Below, piece by piece: positions 10,282 through 22,214 of a stretch of DNA of 64,000 bases (the first letter of the stretch is position 1; every line of letters begins with the position of its first letter). This DNA is from Symmetrospora coprosmae (lineage: Eukaryota > Basidiomycota > Cystobasidiomycetes > Symmetrosporaceae). Position numbers and translations under genes: made by a program. The stretch lies in contig VUYT01000024.1 of assembly GCA_008802785.1 (NCBI GenBank), positions 186,001-250,000 of the forward strand, written 5' to 3'. Below the pieces are notes generated by a model. It was given only the letters and a program-made list of their open reading frames with translations, ran no database searches and was not told where the DNA came from.

Positions 10282-11398
10282 TCAATGGCCTTCGTGTCTG
10301 TCGAGCTCCCGCTCGGCTCCTTCCTTCTCCCATGCAGCGGCTTTGAGGCCTCCAGCGACCCAGACGACGGCCATGAAGATGGCCACCATCTGCACTGCAC
10401 GGCCCAGGCTGGACGTGTTTCGGAGATTCTCCTCCTGCTGTATGCGTTCGGCCTCCATCTCCCACCGCTTCCTTGCGCCGGCCGACATGTTGCTGGCTCT
10501 CCAGGCCTGGCGGGCCTGCATCCTGTCGAAGTGACTCTGGCCAGGCCCGTCGTAGTGCGAACCCTGCTGCTGCTGTTGGGCGAACGGGTTGTTGCGCTGA
10601 TACGAGCGGGGCTGAGTTCGCCGGGTGTACTCCCAGGCATAGTTGGCGCGTGCGCGCCTAGTCGAGGACGTCTCCATCTCTTGCTGCGGGTACCAGTACG
10701 AGCTCGACCCCGTTGCCGAGCTCGACGGTCCCGCGTACGCAGAGGATGACGATGATGCGAGCGAGCTGTCGTAGGCGCGCCGGGCGTCTACATTGCCGAG
10801 AGTCGCATAGGCTTCCGAGATGGCCTGGAAGCGCTTCTCGTTCCCAGGCTTGACGTCCGGGTGGTACTGTCGGCGGGCACAGGGAAGAATGACAGGGATG
10901 AATGACAGATGTGGAAGCGCATACGCATGTCAGGCAGTGTGGCAGGGAGGCGCAGGCAGTCTCTGCCAGCCAGCAGGCGCCAGGAGCGGGCCCTGCCGGA
11001 CACTAACCTCTTTCGACAGCTGACGGAAAGTCCGGGATCGGTCGGGTCAGCAAGGAACTCGACCCAATGCAGCTGGCTGCTAGGGCCCGATACGTGCGCT
11101 CACTGACCCTGTAGAACTGCGCCTTGATCTGCTGCTTGTTGGCGGATCTCGGCACCTGAAGGACCTGGTAGTGGTCCCCGCTCTGTGCAGCGTAAAGGGC
11201 CCGAGACGAGCAATGGAAAGCCCTGCGGGCTCGGTGTGGATATGCGACAGGGCTTGCTGATGTGCTAGGTGTCGACTGGATGCTTCTGGATTGAGGCCAT
11301 GGCAGCGTCGCTGCGGTCGCCGCGGTGCTTCCGCCTCTGAAGAGAAAGAAGAAGGGAGATGCCGCGGCGGAGGCAATCGAGGGTGCGGCTGCGAGCAT
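10282..11398 (-). CDS. Mitochondrial J-domain protein with a membrane segment
   Basis: Three exons (11398-11108, a 12-base exon 11019-11008, and 10866-10282) give 295 residues. The N terminus is an Arg/Ser/Ala-rich presequence. A type III J domain follows: HYQVLQVPRSANKQQIKAQF, then the micro-exon residues LSKE, then YHPDVKPGNEKRFQAISEAY with the HPD motif that triggers Hsp70 ATPase. A single hydrophobic helix (MVAIFMAVVWVAGGL) lies near the C terminus, followed by a short charged tail. The order presequence, J domain, one membrane helix resembles yeast Jid1, an inner-membrane J-protein. Both introns are in phase 0, so skipping the micro-exon would remove four residues from the helix just before HPD without shifting the frame. 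Orthology to Jid1 is inferred. Confidence 0.85.
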
Positions 11399-11609
11399 AT
11401 CTCTATGAACGCGCTCCTAGGGTGGTCAGCTGCCTTGGTCGGGACGTGGGGGGAGAATGAGCACGGACGAGACCCGGGCCAGGCGTCAGAGAGGTCGTGG
11501 CGATCGAGGAGTCCCGCGTAGAGGACGAGCCGGGCGCAGAGGAGCCGGGTCTGGTGGACGGTGCTCCAACACTTCGCTCTACCAAGCAGGATAGCAAATA
11601 CAATCATTC

Positions 11610-13114
11610 ATGTCGAGCTCAACAGCGTCATCGTCTACGATGGGCTCCCCGCTGTCAGCCTCCGAACTCCAGAGCGTCCTCTCCGCGCTCCTGTCGAGCA
11701 GCACAGACCAAGGCAGCAGCAGCAGCAGTAGTGACAGCAGCACCAGCACCGCGTCAGTCGCAGTACCCAACGCAGCAACAGCAGTATATCTCCTCTCGCA
11801 CGCCATCCACACGTCCCTAGGGTTCCGCCAGGTCAAGCCAGTCCCTTCCGGCGAGTTGAACAGCTCCAACGACGCCAAAGTCCGCAACTCGCTTGCGGGG
11901 ACCGACAGACGGGAGTGGCTCGCCAGGAACGCCGACGAAGAGTCATTCGCGACGAGCTACAGGCATGAGCAGAGCAGCTTCCTGTTTGAGGTCAGGATCG
12001 CTAGGCTGGGAGCGCGCATCGTCGTCAATGCCGTAGCCGTCGAGGTGCGTTGGAACCGCACGACGAGGATGACGGATGACGCGTCCAGCCAGGTGGTGCC
12101 CTTTGCTTACGCAATCATTGCACCTCCCATGCACCAGGACAACAAGACTGCGACACTGGACATCGTCGGCAAAGACTACCTCAGCACTTCTGCTTTCCCA
12201 GCGACTCTTGACATCAGCAGCCCATCTCTCGAAGGCTCGTTCAACTCGCCTGCCCGCTTCACCGACTTTATCGCAGACTACCGGACGCAGATCATACAGC
12301 GCCTGATTCCAGGACTCGCAAAGCCTGGGTACGAGGAGACTGCCTCCAGCACGTCAACAGCTGCCGGAAACGCCAACAACGCTCCTGCCGCCGGCAACGC
12401 GGGTCGGCCCTATCGACCAGCAGGCGTTCCTTTCGCGGACCCAGACGACTACGATGCTCGCGAACAGGGAAGAATAGGCGCATACCCTCGCTTCCCGATG
12501 GCAGGACCGGGTCAGAACCCGCTTGAGGTCGGACGGTCCGACCTGGACCCCCTCGGCGGTGCTGTTGGCCGGTTGCCCGGGGCAGGCGGCGATGGGATGC
12601 TCGTAGGACCGGGACACCCTCTCTTCAACCGCGAGAGGGAAGGAAATGACCCGCTACGCATCCCCGGGACAGGCGGACAGGGCGCCAGAGGGCCGTGGGG
12701 TGGAGACGGCTTCTTGCCGCCTCTGGGAGCGCCGCCTGGAGCGAGGTTTGACCCGGTCGGACCTTTCGGCGGACCGGGACAGCCCATGGGGCCGGGAAGA
12801 GGAGGCAGGAACTGGGGTGACGAGCTCCCTCCGCCCGTGGGTATCCTTTTGCGGGGGCGCGATCCATGCCAGCGACACTGACATGAGACTATGTCATCAG
12901 GGCTTCGACAATGAGATGGGAGGCGGTAACGGTGGCCTTGGCGTGAGTCCCCAGCCCACTCAGTTACTCGATCGAGCTGTCTCGCTGATGGAATGCAATG
13001 CATGTAATCTGGCAGGGCAACTTCGGACCACCCAGAGGTGGAATCGGAGGACGACCTGGAGGTGGTGCTGGCGGGTTCGGCGGAGGAGGATTTGGCGGCA
13101 ACATGTTCATGTGA
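11610..13114 (+). CDS. PI31-like proteasome regulator (PSMF1 / Fub1 type)
   Basis: Exons 11610-12836, 12901-12942 and 13016-13114 give 455 residues. The N-terminal half corresponds to the globular FP domain (for example LSHAIHTSLGFRQVKP and RFTDFIADYRTQIIQRLIPG). The C-terminal half is Pro/Gly-rich and carries the PI31 signature: VGRSDLDPLGG, MLVGPGHPLF, ARFDPVGPFGGPG and GDELPPPGFDNEM, ending in FGGNMFM. PI31 proteins bind the 20S proteasome and regulate assembly or activity; the HbYX-like extreme C-terminus of mammalian PI31 is not obvious here. The second exon is only 42 bases. A further splice at the last codon (GTGAGT at 13111) is possible and would change the last residues. Confidence 0.85.
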
Positions 13115-13274
13115 GTAGTAGCAGTGTGAGCACTTTGACCAGTCTCCGTCCATATCAGCAAAGCAGTATCTCCGCCTCTGCATATTTGATCTTTCGAGCC
13201 TACTGCCTGTAGCATAGTAGTGGCCTAGCCATGCTGACGCTCTCTCACAAGCAAAGTCATACAATCGTCATGCT

Positions 13275-14510
13275 CTAGAGATGCGGAGGGCTGCAGACGG
13301 AACCTCCGTCGAGAGCCACGGTGGCGCCGTTGACGTATGACCCCGCCTTCGATGACAAGAAGATGCACAGTCCGGCGACATCCTCCGGCGCCCCGATCCT
13401 GCCCAAGGGCACGCGGCCCACAATGACGTCTCCAAAGTTCTCGAGCGTCTGCTTCATCATCTTGGATTGGAACGGACCGGGCGAGATGCTGTTGAAGGTG
13501 ATGCCCTTGCTGCCGTGATGACCGGCCATGTGACGCGTCATGTGGTGAAGGCCGGCTTTGCTCGATGAGTAGGCGTACGTCTCTTGGCTTGAGAGCCGAC
13601 ATGGATGAGAACACTTAGCATTTAAGGGCGTTCGCTAGGTGCTGGCGAGGTCACTCACGCTGGGACCTTGAGACCGTCGACTGAGCCGATGTTGATGACG
13701 CGCGAGGGGTCATCAAAGGCAGTCTCGCTTCCAGCAGTCTTCACTACGGCGGCCTCGAGCAGTGGGAATAGCCGCTGTGTGAGCGTGAAGACTCTCTGTA
13801 GATTGAGGAGGACGACCTTGGCGAACGCCTCATCGGGGTACTCGGCGATAGGGGCCTGTGTAATAGGGCGAGGACAGGATCAGTGTCATTCGGCGCCCAG
13901 CACTCATGCGCAGTGTCCGCTATGATGCGCACCCCCCATGTCGCGCCGGCGTTGTTGACTAGGACGTGCAGCTCTGCGAGAAAGGGTCGACATCCGAGAG
14001 TCAGCGCCGCGACCAATACGAAACAGACAAGGACGGAGCGCGCGCACTCGTCTCCTTGCTGTTGAGCTCCTTGACGAGCCTCTCCAGCTCCGCAATCTTG
14101 CTCAGGTCCGCAGGGATGGCGATGCAGCTCCCGCCGCTCTTGCTGCTCTTTGCAAGTGCGTTAAGCTCGGAAGCCGTCTCATCGCATGCCTTCTTGTCGC
14201 GAGAGGTGATGTAGACTTTCGAGCCGTGCGCTACGAAGCCAGTTGCGATCTGTTCGCGCCGAGGTGGAGGGGAAGCCGATACAGGTCAAGGTCAATTGGG
14301 CGGGAGAAGCCATCGCCACCAGGGCTCAGACAGGCTAGAAGTAAAGTAGACGAACCATCTTGCCGATGCCTGTAACAAGCAAGGTGCTCAACTAGTCAGT
14401 ATGGTCTTCACAGTAGACATCAAACTGCGCCTGGACCCACCGCGGCTGCCTCCGGTAACGAGGACGACCTTGCCCGTGACGCCAAAGATGTTGCTCCAGT
14501 CTGTGCTCAT
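13275..14510 (-). CDS. Short-chain dehydrogenase/reductase, RhlG-like, copy 1
   Basis: This classical SDR starts with MSTDWSNIFGVTGKVVLVTG and has the nucleotide-binding TGGSRGIGK, LHVLVNNAGATWG, the serine in RVINIGSVDG and the catalytic YAYSSSKAG. It continues MTRHMAGHHGSKGITFNSIS and ends with DGGSVCSPPHL. The layout resembles bacterial RhlG-type NADPH-dependent 3-oxoacyl reductases and their fungal relatives, but the substrate is unknown. At least five exons are joined by introns of about 50-80 bases. The neighbouring minus-strand gene at 14858-16119 is a near copy with the same start motif and the same exon plan, so the two arose by tandem duplication. Confidence 0.88.
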
Positions 14511-14857
14511 GGTGAAGACTTGTACGCTGCTGTACCGGTAGGTGCTTGGACTGAGGATGGGTATGAGGCAAAGCAACGCAGGCTGACCGGCATCCTCGGC
14601 AGCTGGAAACCGGATGGGCACGTGCAGCTGCGTCGCTCCGCCACCTCACGAGCGCGAGTCTAGAAAATGGCGGTGTCGTTCTTGACGAAGCGCCTGGTAA
14701 CACTTCGCAAGACGGGCAGAGATGTGCCTCTGTGCCCCTCTGGCCGCAACAGTCATGTCGCGGATTTTTCGCCTCAATACAGGCAAACAAGCCAGAGAAA
14801 CGGCATGGGAGATGCGGCCTATCAGTGGACTACTAGCGCCCAGGCGGTCTCTAACCT
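14511..14857 (-). promoter_or_regulatory. Spacer between the two SDR copies
   Basis: These 347 bases hold the 3' flank of SDR copy 2 and the promoter of copy 1. No specific element is recognised. It is the natural place to look for regulatory divergence between the duplicates. Confidence 0.4.
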
Positions 14858-16119
14858 TTACAAGCGGGAAGTCTTGCACACCATGCCTCCATCTAGTGCT
14901 ATTGTAGCACCGTTGACGTACGCCCCCGCCTTGGAAGAAAGGAAGATGCATAGACCCGCAACATCTGCAGGCTGCCCGATCCTGCCGAGCGGGACCTGAG
15001 CAACGACGCGATCCATGAACTGCTCCAGCGTTGCCTTCATCATCCTCGACGGAAAAGGACCGGGTGAGATGCTGTTGAAGGTTATGCCCTTGCTCCCGTG
15101 GTGACCGGCCATGTGACGCGTCATGTGGTGCAGGCCGGCCTTGCTCGCAGAATAAGCATAGGTTTCCTGGCTGCGAGCTTGATGATCGTCAGCAGGTATT
15201 CATCCAGCGGCAGCCTTTCTGTTTTGCCTGCGCTATCTTACGGAGGGACTCGGAGGCCATCGATAGAGCCAATGTTGATGACCCGGGCAGGATCGTCGTA
15301 TGCCGTCTCGCTGCCAGCGGCTCTCACCACGGCAGCTTCGAGCAGCGGGAACAGCCGCTGTGTCAGTGTGAATATGGAGTGGAGGTTGAGTTGCATAACT
15401 TTGGCAAATGCTTCGACCGGGAACTCAGCGAGAGGGGCCTGCGAGGACGTAGGGATGGCAGGTCCGCATTAGCGGATGGATTGCAAGTAGACAGTATGCG
15501 AGATCGCACCGCCCAGTTCGACCCAGCGTTGTTGACGAGTATGTGCAGTTCTGGACATGGAGGCGACCAGTGTGAGCTGGACTCCGTGCAGTTTGCACAG
15601 ATCCCGAGAGGGGGGGCTCACTAGTCTCCCTCTGCTTGATCTCTTTCACGAGGTGGTCCAGTTCAGCCATCTTGGTGAGATCCGTAGGGATCGCAATGCA
15701 GCTTCCGCCGCTTCCGCTCCCTTTGACGAGCTGATTGAGCTCCGAGGCGGTCTCATCGCAGGCAGCTTTGTTGCGCGAAGCGATGTACACCCTGGCTCCA
15801 TGGGCTACCAGGCCGGTCGCGATCTGTCCATGGTGTATCGAGGCGGTAGAGTTGCCCATCAGGATTCAAGACGGGTGAAACTGAAGCCAGCAGCGCGCGA
15901 CGAAACCAAGAAAAGCGAAAAGTACCATCTTTCCAATGCCTGACTTGACCGTTCGTGCACGATATAGGACCGGCAGCCCGGTTTCAGCACGAGAGGCTTT
16001 CCGGGAGTGCCCCGCAACTCGATGGGTATGCAGAGCCGGACCGACTGACCACGACTGCCTCCCGTGACGAGGGCGACCTTGTCCTTGACGGCAAAGAGAT
16101 TGCTCCAGTCTGTGCTCAT
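14858..16119 (-). CDS. Short-chain dehydrogenase/reductase, RhlG-like, copy 2
   Basis: This paralogue of the downstream SDR has the same architecture: MSTDWSNLFAVKDKVALVTG, TGGSRG, GLVAHGARVYIASRNKAACD, the NNAG loop, RVINIGSIDG, the catalytic YAYSASKAG and MTRHMAGHHGSKGITFNSIS, ending DGGMVCKTSRL. All residues of the Ser-Tyr-Lys triad are present, so both copies look active. Differences concentrate in the substrate loop after SPGPF (PSRMMKATLEQFMDRVVAQV here against QSKMMKQTLENFGDVIVGRV in copy 1). Intron positions match copy 1. The exact exon edges around 15450-15560 and 15920-16060 were not fully resolved. Confidence 0.87.
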
Positions 16120-17317
16120 GATACTAGTCTCAGTCTCGGTATGCAAGGAGATAGTGACGGTGAGACGGAAACGAGAGTAACGTCCGCAGTCGGAGATGTA
16201 TCTAGCCGGTGTCGTTGCACGTGTTCTACAAGCGGACCCCTTACCGGTCTTACCAAGCCATTCAGCGACACAGAAGGAACAGGCGAGCTCCTGCTGTAGC
16301 GTACAGGCCGGGGAGACATTGTATGCTCCGGTCCAGTGTGCAGGGTGGTTGGATCGCCTCGCAAAAGCAAGGCTGGCCGCTGGTCAGACTGAGCAGGCCC
16401 GCGATATATTACCTCTTTGAAAGCACAGCAGGCAACAGATCGACAGCGTTGTTGACACTTGCAGGGACACTTCAGAGTAATGACTACTGTATCCAGCATC
16501 TGAGCCCAGGTGCTGTTCCCACACCGCCGCATCCCTGCCGTAAGGCAGCGTCTGCATCAGTGCCGTCGGCCTTTGACGATGCGTAAAAGGGACCGTCTCA
16601 AGGGCATAAGCGAGACATTAGCACCAGTATGTATGCTTCATCCGCAAATCAATCGTCTGCACGAAGTGCGCATTCTTGGCAGAACCTCATGGCGTCCCTC
16701 GAGGTGGGGTCTGGGTCAAACGATCCATCCGCACTTCCAAATCGCAGCTTGACTGACCAGTTCTGCAGACTGTCGTCCGTTTCATCCAGCCGATGCTGGC
16801 CATCGAGCGCAACCTTTTGCAGGGTGAGCCACCGCCGGCACAGTGGGGGAGGTCCTTGCATAAGTCTGATGCCGTCTTTCACCGCGACCAGCATTGAGGG
16901 ACTGCCATGCCAGCCGAGCCGAAGAGCTGAGGTGGTGGAGGAACGAGTACCTCGCAAGGCAGGCAGCACTTCAGTCACATTATGACAGCGTGGGACGGTC
17001 CGCCAGTGAAGCGGTATATCACGGGAATGGCAACGAGGCGCTGGCAGCCTCCGGCACCCCTTCTCGCGCGTTGACCAGCATCAGGGAGAAGCAGTAGCGA
17101 GTGGGCGCTTTTGAGAAGCACTGTACCATCGTCTTAGTCCACCCCTGCTGCGTTATGATCTTTCAGTCTTCCCGGCACAAGTCGTGATGGGTGATGTCAG
17201 GAGAAGGACAAGCAGCTCTGCTGGTCTTGACAAGCACACCAGCGTTTTGCTCTGCTTTACTCCATACACAGAGCAGGAGCAGCACGAGCCTCACCACAAG
17301 CATCACCCTTCACTACC
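16120..17317. other. Long intergenic region, possible unrecognised exon
   Basis: This 1.2-kb stretch between the SDR pair and TMA22 has no recognised gene. On the minus strand a frame is open from about 17090 to 16649 and includes QKVALDGQHRLDETDDSLQN and FCQECALRADD, which reads like a protein, but it has no clear start and matches nothing I know. It could be a terminal exon of an unannotated gene or chance. Confidence 0.35.
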
Positions 17318-18063
17318 ATGTCATCGTCTGCTTTGGTCGCTCCGCGTGACGTCGTCTACTGCCAGAGTGAGTGTGCTGCACGACCAGTGCCTCCTCTACA
17401 GCTGTCTCGAGGTCGATGACGCTGAGACTGCGAGACTGCTCTGCCAACCCGACAGTCTGCTCATACCCTCCCGAGTACTGCTCGTACGGCTCTCGTATCA
17501 GCAAGTGCAAGAAATGGCTGGCAGACGCGCACCCGAATCTCTACTCCAAGTACTATGCCAACGAGGGCGCGAGCACGAGCAAGGATGCTTCAGCTGCTGC
17601 GGCCTCCGACGACAAGGACGTCACCGAAGTTACAGAGAAGCTCGACAGCCTGAAAACGAGCGAGGTCGACGACAAGGAGGCAAAGGAGGCCGCAAAGAAG
17701 GAGGCAAAGGCTGAGCGGAAAGCGGCTAAAGAAGAGGAGAAGCTCAAGAATAGCAAGATCACGATCAAGCGCCAGGAGAGGACAAAGCGGAAGATGACGA
17801 CCTCCATCCACGGCTTGGAGGCGTTTGGCATCGACCTCAAGAAGGCGAGCAAGCTCTTTGCCAACAAGTTTGCGACAGGCGCCAGCGTCAGCAAGAACAA
17901 TCAGGGCGAGGACGAGATTGTGATTCAAGGCGATGTCGCATACGAGGTGGAGGAGATGCTTCTCAAGAAGACGGGCAAGGAGGGGGACACCTTTGGAGGC
18001 AAAGTACCAGAGGACAACATCGACATTGTCGACGTCAAGAAGAAGAAGGCGTCTGAGGAATAG
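17318..18063 (+). CDS. TMA22: Density-regulated protein homologue, translation factor Tma22
   Basis: Exons 17318-17366 and 17456-18063 give 218 residues. The N terminus has the cysteine motif YCQICSYPPEYCSYG and CKKWL typical of DENR/Tma22, completed only by splicing out the 89-base intron. The C-terminal SUI1/eIF1-like domain includes ITIKRQERTKRKMTTSIHGL and ASKLFANKFATGASVSKNN, and ends with GKVPEDNIDIVDVKKKK. Tma22 pairs with Tma20 (MCT-1) on the 40S subunit to recycle post-termination ribosomes. The central linker is unusually rich in Lys, Glu and Ala. The length is normal for the family. Confidence 0.95.
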
Positions 18064-18348
18064 CTGTGAGCGCGAGGCAGCGATGTTGGCTTCCAAGCAT
18101 GCGATGATCCAGCTGATGCATCGGAGCTATCCAGAGGCGCTCATTGATACGTTGGTAGACAGCAGCAACATGCAAAGGCGCATGTGGATGTTCTTGCCTG
18201 ATTTCAGGACACGCAATTTGCGCGAAAGGGAGAAGCTGAAGTACGATACACTTGAGAATCGAGAATGTCCACTGGAGTTTCTGAGTCTGGGAACCTGGAC
18301 CAGCTTAACATGTGCCAAGATCATGTTCATCGCTTTCGTCAAGGCGCT

Positions 18349-21300
18349 TTAGACCTGGAAGGTGCCCGTCAGTCGGATGTCGGCTGAGCTGGCGCCGATG
18401 TGCACCGTGAAAGTGCCCTCGGGGATGTACCACGACTGGCTGGGAGTGTCCCTGTTCGCGTGGCAAGCATCAGCGCTGCCTGCGCGTATTGAGTGCTTGG
18501 TATTCGTGTCACTTACCAGACGGAAACATCCTTTCGCCTGAGTATGAGATGGAACTGAGCAGCTCCGCCCTTGTCCATCCACATTCTCTCAAAGCCTCGC
18601 AGGACCTTGGGCGGCTCGCCAGCGCTCTCTGGGAACGAAAGGTAGAGCTGGGCCACCTCGTGTCCTGCTCGACCCTCGTTGTACACGGAAAAGGAGACCT
18701 CCATGTACTCGTCGTACAGATTGCCGGGCTGCCGTTTGATTTGACGCGGCGGGATGCTCTGGACGATGCGCGTCGAGTTGCCGGACTGCAGCGCGGGGCT
18801 CGACGAGTTCTGGTAGTTGTTGAAGGCGTACAAGGCGGACTTTGTCGCGTCGGTGTCGTCGCCGTAATCGGCATTGACGACCTCGCGAGCTGACAGTTGA
18901 CCAGCAAGGAAGCCCTCGAGCTCGCGCTTGTCGTGCCCTTTGCCTTTGCCTTCGCCTTTGCCAGAGCTTGAGCTACGTACGATGTTGAGATTCTGGTAGT
19001 CGAAAGTAGAGTACGAAAGACCGTGTCCGAAAGCATATCGAGGCTCGATACCATTGGCCTCAAAGTGTCGCTGTAAACAGGATAGGAAAAGGTCAGCTTT
19101 GCCGGACCTATTATCAGACAAGTGAACTGACGTAGTCAATGTTCAGCTTCTCCACGTAGTCGAGCTGCGGGATGGTGGATATAGGAGACGAAGGGGTCAA
19201 GTCGGTGGTGTTGAAGTACTCCACATCGGCTGCATAGTCTTCTCTGCGCTTCCCGATCGTATACGGCAGCCTGCCCGACGGGTTGACGGCACCGAAGAGA
19301 ATGTCGACTACTGCATTACCTGCCTCCTGCCCAGCCATGCCGAAGTTCACGATGGCGGTGACGTTAGGGTGGTCTGCAAAAGCCTCCATGTCGATGGCGG
19401 ACGGGATCTGCAGGCCGACGATGGTGTTCGAGCAATTCTGAGCGACTTGCTGAACGAGCTCTGTTCCATTGTGCCAGAGAAGGAGATCGTTGCGGTCGCC
19501 CATCTGTCGGCATCATGGTGGGTCAGTCTTCACAGCGCGTGGCGGACGAGCATATACGTATGGCACTTACGTTCCCTGATGTTGCGATACATCGTAATAG
19601 GCGATCACAAGTGTACATGTCAGCTTGTGATCAAGCTGCAGAATCTCAGACTGCGTACGCACCCTCGACCGTGATGTAAGCCTCGCCAGAGTCAGCGCCC
19701 ACGAAGACGAGGCAGATTTGGCTTCTTGCGGCAACCTGCTCGGTCTGGTCTGGGTTCGTGTCGTTAAGGACCCCTTCCACAGTCGTGTGGTAATCTCCGC
19801 TGGTTGCATACGAAAGGATGGCCGAGTATGGATCGATGAGGTAAGGGACTGCGCAAGAACAGTGCGTCAGGGCTGGTCGGAACCACACGAGATGCAGCCG
19901 CAGAACAGCTTACAATTCGCAGTACCAGATCCCCACCCAATCGCGAGCGTCCCTTCGAAACAACCCCTGTCAACACAGCCGTTTGCGCCGTTAGGCGAGG
20001 GGCCCGCGGCTTCTCCGAATCTGCAGGAGAACCCCATCAGCTACCCACAATCTGGCAATAGCAGTACGTACACTCACACGCCAATGCTGCGGATGTCGTC
20101 CAGGCTCAGGGGAAGAGCGTTATTCTCGTTCTTGAGCAATACAGCCGAAGCAGCGCCGAGCTCCCGGATGAGCTTTTTGTGATTATGCTGAACATCGACA
20201 TGGAAGTTCACTTGAGGTCCTCCTGCATCAAGGACGTCCGCGCGTGTACGTGAATCGAAGTTGACAGCCGGATAGCCTTTGTCTTGGCCGAGCTTGAAGT
20301 ATGCGGCCATAATCTGCGGGAAAAACGGCGTAAGTATGCTTTGACGGCGCGCTGTACAGCAACGGAATTGTTACGTACTCTCGTACACATGTCAGTGAGT
20401 CGTCCTTCGGGTAGAGTTCCGTTGTTGACGGCATCAATCAAGTTCGCTCCCCACCATCCGCCACGAGCAACGCTGGGGTTCGGCTCGCCCGGAAATCCGG
20501 TAGACTCATTGACAGGGGAGCGGAAGTCACCGCCCTCTGTAGTAGTTATCGAGGACCGCGCCATGCGTCAGCAGAAGTCGGATCGAACCGATAAAAGACG
20601 ACACTGACGGTAGAGCTTGAAGCCTGGCATTGTCATATCTAATCCAGCAAGCGCAGAATCAACGCCGCGAGTTTGAGCGGCCCAATCCGAGATTACCGGC
20701 CCGAAAAAACTTTTTGGGGTTACGTTTGATGGTGTGTTAGCGCTGCTATAGCCCCGACGGGACTAGCGCCGGCAACGAGAGGGCGGGCGCGACTCACCCG
20801 AGCTCCCCCTTGAGGATCCCTGACATCATGTAGCTGTTTTCGCATCCGTATGTCTGGTTGATCCGATTGTAGCTGTGGCGAATTTGGTCAGCAGATGCTC
20901 GAATAAAGACAGGAATCTCTGACGGGACGTACGAGCACATGACGGAGGCTACACCGGCCTCGACACTCTCGGCGAAAGGCCAAAGGTAGACTTCGTGTAG
21001 GGTCCGGTCGTCTGCATTCATGGAGTAGGCCTGGGCGAGCGAGGATCCTCGGGCGTGCTCTTGTTCGTTGCTGTGGGCGCATGGTGCCTGTCAGCGCCCT
21101 AGATCAGGCCTCAGCACCGACACAAGCTGACTCACCCGATAAAGTGCTTGGCGTTGGCAATGACTCCCTGGTCCTGCACACCCTGGATTGAGTACTTGGC
21201 GACGACTCCAGCGAGCTAGACGATGATGACAGAGTAAGTAGACGCTAATGTGAACGCTCAGATGTTGACATACGTAGGGCTAACATGCAAAGATGGAGGG

Positions 21301-22214
21301 TGTCAGCTTGGTACGGGACTGCACCAAGTGTCTCATGCAGAACTCACATCTCCTCCAGCATACTCGAAGTTCCGGCCTGCAGCAGGTGCTCGAGCCATGC
21401 TGGAAGTGACAGGAGGCGCAGATTAGTCGTAGAGCGCGCCTTATTGAGCGCGCATGGCGCACTCACTTCATGCCTGGCGTGAGGGCGATGTTGACTCCCT
21501 TGCCGCGGAACTCAACTCCCATGGCCGCGCTCCTTTCGTAGATGAGCTTCTTGTCCCATAGCGCAGCCGTGTTGATGCCGACCGGAAAAACAGAGTTGTA
21601 GTCTGTAAGTCGCACCTGCAAGCAAGACGGCCCAAAGGCAATCAGCCGGAGGAGAGTGGAGAGAACCATCGAGGATAGGTACGTACGCCAGCGGGTCCAT
21701 CCTCCAGGCAGAACCCTGCGAATTGCTTCCTCGGAATCGTGCCTGTATAGCCCGGGGTCAGTGTGCCCGGCCAGGTCGACTCAAGCCTCTCGATAGGCAG
21801 TTCAAGCCTTACCCGTATTGCCAACGCAACGTCCCGTAAGTCCGACACCTGCAGAAAGAGAGGGTCAGCGAGTCGCTCGCTCGTGTCCACCCAGAGAAAG
21901 CTTGCGCACCCGTTGTGATGTTGACCTTCTCCTCAAGGGTCAGGTCCGAGACAAATGCGCGAGCCTTTGCGACGGCTTCGGCCCAGATGCCCTGACCCGT
22001 TGTAGGTGGAGACGGGTAGATGATTGGACTGATCCATTCGCTGTAGCCATCGGGGGCCGGGTCCGGTGCTCCTGCCTGAGAAGAAGCGTCAGACGAGCGG
22101 GTCAAGCGCGCCAGCAGCGGACGAGGCCCCTTCTCGACGTACGAGTGTGTCTGCCTGTACGCCATGGCTGAGCGCGCAAATGAAGGCGAGCGTGGTTGCC
22201 GTTGTCGAAAGCAT
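18349..22214 (-). CDS. Secreted GH3 beta-glucosidase, copy A
   Basis: This is a glycoside hydrolase family 3 enzyme that releases glucose from beta-linked oligosaccharides. It starts with a signal peptide (MLSTTATTLAFICALSHGVQ) and splits into more than a dozen short exons. Motifs in order are LTLEEKVNITTG; HARGSSLAQAYSMNADDRTL; YMMSGILKGELG, then after an intron FFGPVISDWAAQT, where the Asp of SDW is the expected nucleophile; LIRELGAASAVLLKNENNAL; GRLPYTIGKRREDY; YAFGHGLSYSTFDY; and a C-terminal fibronectin III-like domain (GHEVAQLYLSFP, VLRGFERMWM) ending in IRLTGTFQV. The last exon is small and was joined through a split Trp codon. Intron 1 falls right after the signal peptide. It lies tail-to-head with copy B on the same strand. 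Confidence 0.9.
20725..20742 (-). other. 18-base intron block shared with copy B (branch-point region)
   Basis: Read on the minus strand this is CGCTAACACACCATCAAA, inside the intron just before the exon coding the catalytic SDW. The identical 18 bases occur in the matching intron of copy B at 25174-25191. CTAAC is a classic fungal branch-point sequence. Confidence 0.7.

Noticed and set aside
16649-17090. Minus-strand open frame that reads somewhat like protein
   Set aside because: No start codon, no recognisable domain and no convincing splice partner. Kept only as a note in the intergenic entry.
17590-18096. 168-codon open frame on the minus strand
   Set aside because: It is antisense to TMA22, whose domains and splice are clear; the Leu-rich product is the mirror of a Lys/Glu-rich coding strand.
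18083-18352. Plus-strand 90-codon open frame after TMA22
   Set aside because: It overlaps the 3' end of GH3 copy A, has no domain and probably lies in the TMA22 3' UTR.
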